The notes: generated by a model not told the origin, from the letters alone. A stretch of DNA of 11,951 bases from Clostridiales bacterium (GCA_019417145.1 DXVY01000025.1:2706-14656); one strand, 5' to 3'. Positions 1 through 7,660 are shown, counted from the stretch's first letter. A program made the numbers and translations.

Positions 1-225
1 ATTTGGGCCAATGCGGTCTGGGGCAGTTTCTGGTCCTGGGACGTGAAGGAAAATTGGTCGCTGATCACCTGGCTGCTCTTCATGCTGTATCTCCATTTCC
101 GCCGGCACGAAAAGCTGCGCAAATGGTCCAAGCTTTTCCTTGTGCTGGGATTTGTGGCCATTGTTTTCACCATGCTTTTCGTCAATGTAATCGGCAGCGG
201 CTCCCAGCATGCCTATTCCACCTGA
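1..225 (+). CDS. Cytochrome c biogenesis protein, CcsA/ResC (CcsB) family, C-terminal part (5' end outside window)
   Basis: This is the C-terminal 74 residues of the polytopic haem-handling subunit of System II cytochrome c maturation, which with ResB/Ccs1 moves haem across the membrane and joins it to CXXCH motifs. The reading frame is open from base 1 and ends at TGA 223-225. It begins with the WWD signature of the family: WANAVWGSFWSWDVKENW followed by SLITW, then a membrane segment, a basic loop (HFRRHEKLRKW), a second membrane segment (LFLVLGFVAIVFTMLFVNVI) and a terminal HAYST, matching the conserved external histidine of the family. The usual WDPKE is WDVKE here, a proline-to-valine change in an otherwise canonical motif. 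The next two genes encode secreted CXXCH proteins, exactly the substrates such a system would serve. Family assignment is firm; which named subfamily it belongs to cannot be settled from the fragment. Confidence 0.88.
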   Translation: MWANAVWGSFWSWDVKENWSLITWLLFMLYLHFRRHEKLRKWSKLFLVLGFVAIVFTMLFVNVIGSGSQHAYST

Positions 226-294
226 TAGGGTGGGCGCCGCCCCGCTTCCGTCCGGCCTGGAAGGGCTGCGTGGGAGCGAATGGATGCTTTTGGT

Positions 295-322
295 AAAAAT
301 GGCAATGCCATTGCCGTTTTTT
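295..322 (+). terminator. Intrinsic terminator downstream of the ccsA-type gene
   Basis: The 6-bp stem GGCAAT (301-306) / ATTGCC (310-315) has a 3-nt loop and is followed by G and then six T (317-322). An A-run at 295-299 precedes it and can extend the stem, so it may also work leftward. It lies 70 nt after the stop codon and separates the maturation gene from the cytochrome genes, which then need their own promoter or read-through. Confidence 0.65.
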
Positions 323-403
323 ATGGGCATCGGAACGGGGCGTCGGCCCGGTGCCCCATACGTCTGCCGCTGTAACGGCGGCATTCTACGGGTTCCGTAG
401 AAT
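323..403 (+). promoter_or_regulatory. Structured leader region with three consecutive hairpins ahead of the cytochrome operon
   Basis: Three inverted repeats follow one another. The first pairs ATGGGCATCGG (starting at 323) with CCGGTGCCCCAT (ending at 360), 11 pairs with one bulged C. The second pairs TGCCGC (365-370) with GCGGCA (378-383 region) around a 7-nt loop. The third is a perfect 9-bp repeat, ATTCTACGG (383-391) / CCGTAGAAT (395-403), with a GTT loop, ending 8 nt before the ribosome binding site. The last could be a translational control stem or a protein operator. I do not recognise a known riboswitch, and I could not find a convincing -35/-10 pair in 226-424, so the transcription start is unknown. 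Confidence 0.45.
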
Positions 404-411
404 ACATTTAC

Positions 412-417
412 AGGAGG
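412..417 (+). promoter_or_regulatory. Ribosome binding site that supports the GTG start at 425
   Basis: A full AGGAGG lies 7 nt upstream of GTG 425. No ATG with comparable spacing exists nearby, so this site decides the start of the propeller-dihaem gene. Confidence 0.85.
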
Positions 418-424
418 CGATATC

Positions 425-2689
425 GTGGAATCCAAGACAAAGAAGCGGATACTGGTGGCGGCAACGTCAGTGTTCGCGGTGTCGTTTATTGCGGGAATGA
501 CCACCATTCTTGCGGTCAACGGCAAGATCGACCTTTCGGGTGTCCCGGTAGTCGGCGAGGCCATCGCGTCCATCAGCGCGAACGGCGGGGCGGACGGTGC
601 GGCGACTTATCTCGCGGCTGAAGTCACCCCCTCTACCGAATACACCTCTCCGGCCGACATCCAGGTTTCCGACGGCTATATTTATGTGGCCGATGAGACG
701 GGGGAAAAGGTCCAGAAGGTCTCGATTTCCGGCCAGAAGGTGGAAGAGACCTATGAGGCCGGGGACGAGGTGCACGGCGTGTACCTGAACGACGGAAAGG
801 TCTATGCCCTGGTGGGCGGCCTGGACGGCCGGGTCGTCGTGCTGGACGAGGACCTGAAGCAGCAGGCTGAAATGGAAGTGGGCCATACCCCGGTGGCCAT
901 GGCCGTAAAGGGCGATACCGGCTATGTGGCCAACAAGTTTTCGGATGACGTCACGGTGCTGGACCTGCGTTCCAATCAGACCGAAGAGACCATCGAGGTG
1001 GGCGGCCGGCAGCCCATGGCTTTGCAGCTGGCGGGCAATAAGCTGTTTGTAGCCACCCATCTGCCCAACGATTCGGCCAAGGCCGATGTGGTATCGGCGG
1101 ATCTGTGCGTCATCGATACGGCCACGAATCAGGTGACGGGGGATATCCCGCTGATCAACGGCGCCGGCGGCGTGAAGGATCTGACCCTTTCCCCCGACGG
1201 CAAGACCATTTATGTGGCCCATGTCCTGGCCCGGTATACCTACCCCACCACCCAGTTGGACCGGGGCTGGATCAATACCAACGCCGTGAGCATCATCGAT
1301 GTGGATAGCGAAACCTCCACGGCCAGCGTGCTGCTGGACGAGGTGGAGCTGGGCGCGGCCAATCCCTGGGGCATTCGGGTGACCGATGACGGGGAGAAGC
1401 TGGTGGTTGCCCTGTCCGGTACCCAGGAGGTCATGGTCATCGACATCGGCGCCATGAATGAGAAGATCAATGCGGTCCGGCAGGGCAGCGGCCTGGTGGA
1501 CAGCATGGATGCCATCGCCGATTACCTGCCCTTCCTGGACGATTGCCGTGTGCGTATTTCTCTGCCGGGCAACGGGGCTCGTTCCCTGGAAATCGCGGGA
1601 GACAAGGCCTATATCGGCCAGTATTACACCGGCGACATCGCCGTGCTGGATCTGAACACCAATACGGTGGAGACCATCCAGTTTGTGGATCAGCCGGAGG
1701 ACGACGCCGTGCGTACCGGCGAGCGGCTTTGGAACGACGCCAACTACTGCTATCAGAAGTGGGAGAGCTGCGCCTCTTGTCATCCCGACGCCCGTGTGGA
1801 CGGATTCAACTGGGATAACCTGAACGACGGCCTGGGCAATCCCAAGAGCGCCAAGAGCATGATGTATTCTCATCGTACGCCGCCGGTGATGGTGACCGGT
1901 ATCCGCGCCACGGCCGAGGTAGCCGTACGCGCCGGTATGCAGTATATCCAGTTCAACACCATGGACGAGGCCGGCCTCACCGCCATCGACGAGTACATGA
2001 AGAGCCTGCAGCCGGTTCCCAGTCCCTTCCTGAACCGGGACGGCAGCCTGACCGAATCGGCCGAGCGGGGCAAGGAGCTGTTTGAAGCCAATTGCGCTTC
2101 CTGCCATCCCGCGCCCTTGTACACCGATATGGAGCTGCATGATCACGGCACCAATAACGACGTGAACTGGGAAAACCGTCCCTTTGACACGCCGACCCTG
2201 GTCGAGGTATGGCGTACCGGTCCCTGGAACCACGACGGCGCGGTCAATGACATCCGGGACATCATCCGCAAGGATGCGCCCAACCTGAGCGACGACGAGG
2301 TGGAGGACCTTTATAATTATGTCATGTCCATCGGCGACGAGGGCGAGGACTACGGCGTGGAGCAGATACTGGGTAAGGATGCAGACGGCACAACGGATAT
2401 TTACAGCGTCCTCAAGCCCGGCAGCACCCTGACCTCCTTTACCGTGCGCAAGCAGCAGGAGGACGCCGGCGAGGCCAAGGTGATTTTTGAAATCTGCGCT
2501 CCCGACGGCGAGAGCCTGGAAAAGCTGGAAAAGGACCTGGGCGACATGGATTTCAATACGGCCGTATCGGTCGACTTGAAAAACATGAAGGTGCCCGCCG
2601 ATCTGGCCGAGGGCTCCTATATTAAGGTATCGATCCTGGATGCCGCCACCGATGAGGCGGTCGCCACCGATCTGATCATCGAGTATTGA
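425..2689 (+). CDS. Membrane-anchored beta-propeller/dihaem cytochrome c peroxidase-like protein
   Basis: The 754-residue product probably is a redox protein held on the outer face of the membrane. Residues 9-31 form one hydrophobic segment without a clear cleavage site, so I read it as an anchor. Residues about 65-435 are YVTN/YncE-like propeller repeats (for example LSPDGKTIYVAH and DIAVLDLNTNTV). Residues about 436-645 resemble the dihaem peroxidase/MauG group: CASCH at 449-453 and CASCH at 557-561, the phrase FDTPTLVEVWRTGPW and an NHDG motif with His603. Met479/480, His483, His603 and Met634 are candidate distal ligands, not assigned. Residues about 655-754 are a beta-rich tail I cannot name. 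Propeller-dihaem fusions are known mainly from Planctomycetes, Bacteroidota and Proteobacteria; the family includes peroxidases and cofactor-modifying enzymes, so hydrogen peroxide as substrate is only a possibility. It starts at GTG and is followed after 16 nt by the next cytochrome gene. Confidence 0.93.
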   Translation: MESKTKKRILVAATSVFAVSFIAGMTTILAVNGKIDLSGVPVVGEAIASISANGGADGAATYLAAEVTPSTEYTSPADIQVSDGYIYVADETGEKVQKVSISGQKVEETYEAGDEVHGVYLNDGKVYALVGGLDGRVVVLDEDLKQQAEMEVGHTPVAMAVKGDTGYVANKFSDDVTVLDLRSNQTEETIEVGGRQPMALQLAGNKLFVATHLPNDSAKADVVSADLCVIDTATNQVTGDIPLINGAGGVKDLTLSPDGKTIYVAHVLARYTYPTTQLDRGWINTNAVSIIDVDSETSTASVLLDEVELGAANPWGIRVTDDGEKLVVALSGTQEVMVIDIGAMNEKINAVRQGSGLVDSMDAIADYLPFLDDCRVRISLPGNGARSLEIAGDKAYIGQYYTGDIAVLDLNTNTVETIQFVDQPEDDAVRTGERLWNDANYCYQKWESCASCHPDARVDGFNWDNLNDGLGNPKSAKSMMYSHRTPPVMVTGIRATAEVAVRAGMQYIQFNTMDEAGLTAIDEYMKSLQPVPSPFLNRDGSLTESAERGKELFEANCASCHPAPLYTDMELHDHGTNNDVNWENRPFDTPTLVEVWRTGPWNHDGAVNDIRDIIRKDAPNLSDDEVEDLYNYVMSIGDEGEDYGVEQILGKDADGTTDIYSVLKPGSTLTSFTVRKQQEDAGEAKVIFEICAPDGESLEKLEKDLGDMDFNTAVSVDLKNMKVPADLAEGSYIKVSILDAATDEAVATDLIIEY

Positions 2690-2692
2690 GGA

Positions 2693-2698
2693 AAGGAG
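2693..2698 (+). promoter_or_regulatory. Ribosome binding site of the dockerin cytochrome gene
   Basis: AAGGAG sits 7 nt before ATG 2706, inside the 16-nt gap after the TGA of the preceding gene. No promoter or terminator fits in that gap, so the two genes are almost certainly co-transcribed. Confidence 0.85.
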
Positions 2699-2705
2699 AA
2701 CGGAA

Positions 2706-5700
2706 ATGAAGAAGAATAGAATTCTGTCGGCCGTATTATCGGCTGCCCTGCTGTTCACCAGCCTGTTCTCCGCAGCCAGCGCTCCCGCCATTACGGCGTC
2801 GGCGGCCGCTACCAAGACCGAAACCCTGCAGTCCACCGAACTGCTGGAGGATCTCATGGATACGGCCACCTCCTTTATCGCCGTCAAGCACTATCAGCTG
2901 GGCGGCTCCCACTACGCCTACACCGAGTATATCAATGAGTATATGAACGGCGATCGGGTGGAGGGCCCCGAAAACTACTACAAACCCGGTTCCCAGTTGA
3001 TTTTGGTGGAGCTGGAAAAGAACGGCCGGGAGGTAACAAAGACCGAAACCGTTCTGATCGATTCTCCGAGCGGCATGCTCCGGGACCCCGACGTGTCGGC
3101 CGACGGCAAGGAGGTCGTCTTCTCCTGGAAGCAGAGCAACGCGGACGATTTCCATCTGTATAAGGCCAATATCGAGGAGCTTCGGGAGGATTCCACCAAG
3201 TACCGGCAGATCACCTTCGGCTCGGGCGACACCCAGACCGAGCCCAAGTTCCTGCCCAACGGCAACATTATCTTCAGCTGCTCCAAAATCACCCAGACGG
3301 TTGACTGCTGGCATATCCCGGTTTCCAACCTGTACATCTGCGGCCCGGAAGGGGAGAATATGGTGCGCGTGGGCTATGACCAGGTGCACACCACCTACCC
3401 CACCGTTACCGACGACGGCCGGGTGCTCTACACCCGGTGGGACTACAATGACCGCAACCAGATGTACATCCAGGGCGTCTTCCAGATGATGCCCGACGGC
3501 ACCAACCAGACCGAGGTATACGGCAACGATCCCAGCGGCTTTGTCACCAGCTTCCTGCACACCCGGGCCATCCCCGGCACCACCGATAAGTATATGACCA
3601 TCGGTTCGGGCCACCACACCCGGCAGATGGGCAAGCTGATGATCATCGACACCAGCAAGGGTCGCAACAGCATCGACGCCGTGGATTATGTGTTCCCGAG
3701 CGACCCGGGCAACCAGCCCAAGACCACCATCAATTACGACGGATTCGGACAGGACGGTACGGTGTATAAGTACCCTTATCCCATCAATGAGACCGAGTTC
3801 CTGGTGGCCCAGGCGCCCGGACGGCAGGGCACCAACGATCTGGACACCCCCTTCAGCATCTACCTGATGAATACCAGCGGCGAGAAGATCAAGCTGGTGG
3901 ACGGCTCCACCGGCATTCCCGCCAGCCAGATTGTCCCCATTAAGAACCGCACCATGTTCGTGCGTCCCAGTATGGTCAACTATGCCTCCGATACCGGCAC
4001 CTATTATATGGGTGACGTTTATCAGGGCGAGGGCATGGAAGGCGTAGAGCGGGGCGAGGCCAAGCAGTTGCGCGTGGTCGCCCTGGACTATCGTTCCTAT
4101 GCCATCGGCGCCACGGTTGGCTCGGGCACCGGTACCTCCGATCCCTATACGCCGATTGCCACCGGCAACGGCGCCTGGGACGTAAAGCGGGTGCTGGGCG
4201 TGGTGGACATCGAGGAGGACGGCTCCGCCCTCTTCAAGGTCCCTGCCAACACCCCGGTCTACTTCCAGGTGCTGGATGAAAAGGGCGAGGTCATCCAGAC
4301 CATGCGGTCCTGGACCACCCTGATGCCCAACGAGACCTTCTCCTGCGTGGGCTGCCACGAGGATAAGAACACCGTTCCTCCGGCCAACGCCACCAACACC
4401 TCCATGGCTATGAACAAGGGCGTGCAGGAGATCGTTCCCGAATCCTGGCAGGATCCCGATCTGGATCCCTATGATCCCTACGGCAGCGATAACGCCTTCA
4501 GCTATCTGGAGGAGATCCAGCCCATTCTGGACGAGAGCTGCGTTTCCTGCCATTCCAATGTTGAGACGGCCTACGAGACCATCAACCTGAGCAATTCCTC
4601 CGGCAACAGCACCGATACGCCTACCGCCATCATCTCCCAGCGGGACGAGTGGAAGTATACCACCGAGAGCATGGGCCGGGGCTGGAAGGACGTCGACTTT
4701 GACGACAGCGATTGGGAGACCGGCTATGCGCCCTTCGGCGCCGACGCCACCGCTCCCGGCGATCCCAATACCGTATGGGACACCGACACCATCTATATGC
4801 GCAAGACCGTAAATATCAACCAGGCGCAGTTGGAGGACCTTGAGCTTTATTTCCAGGTGGCCAACACCAAGGAAGTGGACATCTATGTGAACGGCACCAA
4901 GGTCTATGGCAATGTCACGCCTTCCTCCACCTATCAGGAGATTATTGTAACCGATGAGATGAAGGAAGAGATGGTCCTGGGCGAGAACGTCATCGCGGTG
5001 CAGGCCGTCAAGGGCCCGTCCGGGCAGTTTATCGATGTGGCGCTGCAGGCGCGTATCCATCAGAACCGGGTGGATATTTTCGGCACCGGCGAGACCTGGA
5101 AGTATACCACCAGCGCCAGCAACAATGTTGCGTCCGACTGGAATACGGTTGACTTCGAGGACCGGAGCTGGCAGTCCGGCCAGACGCCCATCGGCGACCG
5201 TGGCGGCGAAAAGACCCGTTGGGACGGGAACAACGTCTACCTCTGGGCCCGCAAGGAGTTCACCCTGTCCAGGTCCCAGCTGGAGGAATTGCAGGGCGCC
5301 ATCCTGTATGCCCACACCTGGTATGACGACGATCCGGTCTTCTATATCAACGGCCATCAGGTCTTCTCCAATCCGGGGAAATGGACCGACAACTATGTGG
5401 ACCAGCGCCTTGCAGAAGATGCGGTGGATTATCTGCAGACCGGCACCAACGTCTTTGCCGTCAGTCTCCATCAGCATGACGGCGGAAGAATGCTGGATCT
5501 GGGGCTCTACGCCAATAAGCGCAACCTCAATGAGCAGATGCTGGTAGACAAGAGCTCCGACGGATGGAAATATACCATCAACGACATGGATTACGCCATG
5601 GACGAGAACTGGACCGCTGCCGACTTCAACGACAGCAGCTGGACCTCCGGTGCGACCGCCGGCGTGGGATACGATACGGGCAAGAAGATCTGGGCCCGCA

Positions 5701-7628
5701 CCACCTTCAACCTGGATGATATCTCCAATCTGGATTCCCGCAAGCTCTATATCAACATCAAGTATGACGAGAATCCCATGGTGTATCTCAACGGCCACCT
5801 GATCTACTCGGTGGAGGGACACAGCGACGTGTACGTCACCTCCGGGCTGCTGCAAAATTATACCCAGTATCTCAAGGAGGGCGAGAATGTCCTGGCCGTC
5901 AGCTCCTTCAACACCGGCGGCGGCTCCGCCATTGACGTCAGCCTCTTCCTGCGGGATCTGCAGACGCCCATCTCCCTGGAGGGGACCAATATCGTGGGTC
6001 AGCGGCAGCGCAAATACTGGCCGTTGTCCTATCTGGTTCTCACCGGCTCCACCGCCTCTGGAGACAACTGGAAGGCCAACACCACCAATTTGTACACCAA
6101 TTACGTCTCTTCCATGAGCCAGAACGGCATCCTGGAGCCCCGTCAGTATGGCGCCTGCAAGAGCAACATCATGACCATGCTGCGGGAGAACCATCAAAAC
6201 GTCAATCTGACCGACGAGCAGCTGCGCGCCATCGCGGCCTGGATTGACCTGGAGGTGCCCTGCTATGGTTCCTACGACGAGAACGTAAACTGGGGCGCCA
6301 ATGAGAAGCGCGAGGCCGTGGAAAAGGACAATAAGCGCGCCTATCATGATATGGTCAACGAGCAGCACATGAAGGCCCGCGCCGGCACGCTGGACGACGG
6401 CGTGCTCAAGGTCACCTACAGCGGCAGCGGCAATACCTATACCGACGAGCAGGCCGGCTTTGTGGAGCTGCATGTTCCCCAGAAGTACCAGAACGGCGAC
6501 AGGATTACCGTGGAGCTTCCGGAAGGCGAGAAGTATCTCATGCTCGCCCTGTCCAGCCGGGTAGGGGAGGCTATGATCTATGTGCCCAACGGCACCTATA
6601 CCCTGACCCTGACCAATCTGGATAAGGTGTTCCCCAGCACCATGAATCCCAACTCCTCTGTGGCCTATATCAGCAATATCATCACCGCCCGCGTGGCCAC
6701 GGAAGAGGATCTGAACGAGCGGCATAATCTGGCGCTCAATCCCTATGACGTGAAGGGCGTCACCGGCTCTTACCCCCATGTGACCACCAGCACGGATTGG
6801 GAGAATTCCCCGGGCGACGCCGCCTTCCTGGGACGCAATGCCATCGACGGCTTCTATGCCAACAACGGGCATGGCAACTATCCCACCCAGTCCTGGGGTC
6901 CGGCCCAGCAGACGACCGATCCCTTTGATCGGCAGTATCTGCAGGTGGACTTCGGCCGGGAGGTCTATGCGGATCAGGTGCAGATCCATATCCGCGCCGA
7001 CTTCCCCCACGACACCTACTACACCAGCGCTACCCTGGAGTTCTCCGACGGTACCACCGAGGAGATCAAACTGACCAAGACGGCTGAGGCTCAGGTCTTC
7101 GACTTTGAGCCGCGCATGACCAGCTATGTCAAGATTAAGGATCTGCGCGTGGTGGATCACAACGGCGACGACTGGGCCGGCATCACCGAGTTCTCGGTCT
7201 ACGGCACCGAGACCGAGCAGACGGATACGCCGGATCCGGTGATCAAGTGGAATCTGGACGAGGCCAACAAGATTGTATACGGCATGGAGCTGGGTACGAC
7301 GGTTGCCGCATTTATCGAGGGCTTTGACGGCGCGGACGTGACCGTCACCGATGCCGACGGCAATGCGGTTTCCGGCAACGAGCTGACGGCCACCGGCATG
7401 CAGGCTACCTATAACGGCGTGACCTACACCGCCGCCATTCCCAGCGATCTGGATGGAGACGGTGCGGCGACCATCGCGGACGTAATGGAAGCCTGTAAGA
7501 TCATGGCGCGGGATGCTGCCGGAACCAAACCCACGGCGCTGGAAAAGGCGAGCGGCGATTTGGACGACGACAAGGAGATCACCATCGCCGACGTCATGGA
7601 AATCTGTAAGATTCTCGCCCGCGGCTAA
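2706..7628 (+). CDS. Secreted HzsA-related multidomain cytochrome c with C-terminal type I dockerin
   Basis: The 1640-residue product starts with a signal peptide (KKNR, hydrophobic residues 6-24, likely cleavage near ASAA at 31-35). Residues about 40-500 are a TolB-like propeller of the kind seen in HzsA-related proteins (DDGRVLYTRWDYND). Residues about 495-560 match the hydrazine synthase alpha middle region, with the SWTTLMPNETFSCVGCHE stretch and CVGCH at 547-551. A second haem motif, CVSCH, is at 612-616. Its domain seems to resume at YWPLSY (1104) and AAWIDLEVPCYGSY (about 1177-1190), with three tandem beta-sandwich repeats in between. Residues about 1340-1500 are discoidin-like, about 1507-1578 a pre-dockerin module, and 1581-1640 a dockerin with calcium-loop ligands D1581, D1583, D1585, T1589, D1592 and D1618, D1620, D1622, T1626, D1629. 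It is probably a cell-surface or scaffold-bound haem protein. Hydrazine synthesis is not implied. An alternative role is binding or oxidation of a polymer. Confidence 0.94.
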   Translation: MKKNRILSAVLSAALLFTSLFSAASAPAITASAAATKTETLQSTELLEDLMDTATSFIAVKHYQLGGSHYAYTEYINEYMNGDRVEGPENYYKPGSQLILVELEKNGREVTKTETVLIDSPSGMLRDPDVSADGKEVVFSWKQSNADDFHLYKANIEELREDSTKYRQITFGSGDTQTEPKFLPNGNIIFSCSKITQTVDCWHIPVSNLYICGPEGENMVRVGYDQVHTTYPTVTDDGRVLYTRWDYNDRNQMYIQGVFQMMPDGTNQTEVYGNDPSGFVTSFLHTRAIPGTTDKYMTIGSGHHTRQMGKLMIIDTSKGRNSIDAVDYVFPSDPGNQPKTTINYDGFGQDGTVYKYPYPINETEFLVAQAPGRQGTNDLDTPFSIYLMNTSGEKIKLVDGSTGIPASQIVPIKNRTMFVRPSMVNYASDTGTYYMGDVYQGEGMEGVERGEAKQLRVVALDYRSYAIGATVGSGTGTSDPYTPIATGNGAWDVKRVLGVVDIEEDGSALFKVPANTPVYFQVLDEKGEVIQTMRSWTTLMPNETFSCVGCHEDKNTVPPANATNTSMAMNKGVQEIVPESWQDPDLDPYDPYGSDNAFSYLEEIQPILDESCVSCHSNVETAYETINLSNSSGNSTDTPTAIISQRDEWKYTTESMGRGWKDVDFDDSDWETGYAPFGADATAPGDPNTVWDTDTIYMRKTVNINQAQLEDLELYFQVANTKEVDIYVNGTKVYGNVTPSSTYQEIIVTDEMKEEMVLGENVIAVQAVKGPSGQFIDVALQARIHQNRVDIFGTGETWKYTTSASNNVASDWNTVDFEDRSWQSGQTPIGDRGGEKTRWDGNNVYLWARKEFTLSRSQLEELQGAILYAHTWYDDDPVFYINGHQVFSNPGKWTDNYVDQRLAEDAVDYLQTGTNVFAVSLHQHDGGRMLDLGLYANKRNLNEQMLVDKSSDGWKYTINDMDYAMDENWTAADFNDSSWTSGATAGVGYDTGKKIWARTTFNLDDISNLDSRKLYINIKYDENPMVYLNGHLIYSVEGHSDVYVTSGLLQNYTQYLKEGENVLAVSSFNTGGGSAIDVSLFLRDLQTPISLEGTNIVGQRQRKYWPLSYLVLTGSTASGDNWKANTTNLYTNYVSSMSQNGILEPRQYGACKSNIMTMLRENHQNVNLTDEQLRAIAAWIDLEVPCYGSYDENVNWGANEKREAVEKDNKRAYHDMVNEQHMKARAGTLDDGVLKVTYSGSGNTYTDEQAGFVELHVPQKYQNGDRITVELPEGEKYLMLALSSRVGEAMIYVPNGTYTLTLTNLDKVFPSTMNPNSSVAYISNIITARVATEEDLNERHNLALNPYDVKGVTGSYPHVTTSTDWENSPGDAAFLGRNAIDGFYANNGHGNYPTQSWGPAQQTTDPFDRQYLQVDFGREVYADQVQIHIRADFPHDTYYTSATLEFSDGTTEEIKLTKTAEAQVFDFEPRMTSYVKIKDLRVVDHNGDDWAGITEFSVYGTETEQTDTPDPVIKWNLDEANKIVYGMELGTTVAAFIEGFDGADVTVTDADGNAVSGNELTATGMQATYNGVTYTAAIPSDLDGDGAATIADVMEACKIMARDAAGTKPTALEKASGDLDDDKEITIADVMEICKILARG
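4644..5084 (+). repeat. Beta-sandwich (galactose-binding-like) repeat 1 in the dockerin cytochrome
   Basis: This encodes residues about 647-793. It opens with EWKYTT, continues with VDFDDSDWETG, an MRKTVNI strand, VDIYVNGTKVY and LGENVIAVQA, and ends near an aspartate-containing FIDVALQAR strand. The same order recurs in the two following copies. The pattern resembles jelly-roll sugar-binding domains of glycoside hydrolases (W..vDF.D..W..G, NG..v, G.NV.AV), but binding residues cannot be assigned. Confidence 0.75.
5091..5537 (+). repeat. Beta-sandwich (galactose-binding-like) repeat 2 in the dockerin cytochrome
   Basis: This encodes residues about 796-944. It opens with ETWKYTT, followed by VDFEDRSWQSGQTPIG, WARKEFTL, DPVFYINGHQVF, TGTNVFAVSLHQHDGG and MLDLGLYA. 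It is closest in layout to repeat 3, with which it shares WAR, the INGH/LNGH motif and the glycine-rich turn before the final strand. The copies differ enough to be old duplications. Confidence 0.75.
5556..5966 (+). repeat. Beta-sandwich (galactose-binding-like) repeat 3 in the dockerin cytochrome
   Basis: This encodes residues about 951-1087. It opens with GWKYTI, followed by ADFNDSSWTSG, WARTTFNL, NPMVYLNGHLIY, EGENVLAVSSF and AIDVSLFLRD. Immediately after it the cytochrome-type sequence resumes (LEGTNIVGQRQRKYWPLSY), so the triplet sits as a cassette within the second haem region. Confidence 0.75.
7443..7625 (+). other. Type I dockerin module (coding segment of the preceding gene)
   Basis: Residues 1580-1640 contain two F-hand calcium loops, DLDGDGAATIAD and DLDDDKEITIAD, each followed by a helix (VMEACKIMAR and VMEICKILAR). 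The near-duplication of the two halves is the hallmark of type I dockerins that bind cohesins on scaffoldins. The immediately upstream stretch (residues about 1507-1578, with VTVTDADGNAV and TATGM) is the short module that commonly precedes dockerins in gut Clostridia. No cohesin is visible in the window. Confidence 0.88.
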
Positions 7629-7660
7629 CGTCTTTGATCAAGCCTTTCCAGCGAGAAAGT

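Noticed and set aside
226..424. Sigma-A promoter for the cytochrome genes (for example TAGAAT at 398-403)
   Set aside because: No acceptable -35 hexamer lies at 16-18 nt, and a start from TAGAAT would fall on or next to the ribosome binding site.
467..2887. 806-codon open frame antisense to the propeller-dihaem gene
   Set aside because: Same shadow effect. It runs across the intergenic gap and into the next gene, and the sense product has a signal anchor, propeller repeats and two haem motifs.
2736..7160. 1474-codon open frame antisense to the dockerin cytochrome gene
   Set aside because: It is the mirror of a high-GC coding strand with strong codon bias. It has low-complexity, Ile/Val/Gly/His-rich composition, no recognisable domain and no clear ribosome binding site, while the sense strand encodes clear domains.
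2706..7628. Calling the dockerin protein a hydrazine synthase subunit
   Set aside because: Only the alpha-like architecture is present. No beta/gamma subunit genes are in view, the position expected for the iron-ligating tyrosine is asparagine, and the host looks like a fermentative Gram-positive.
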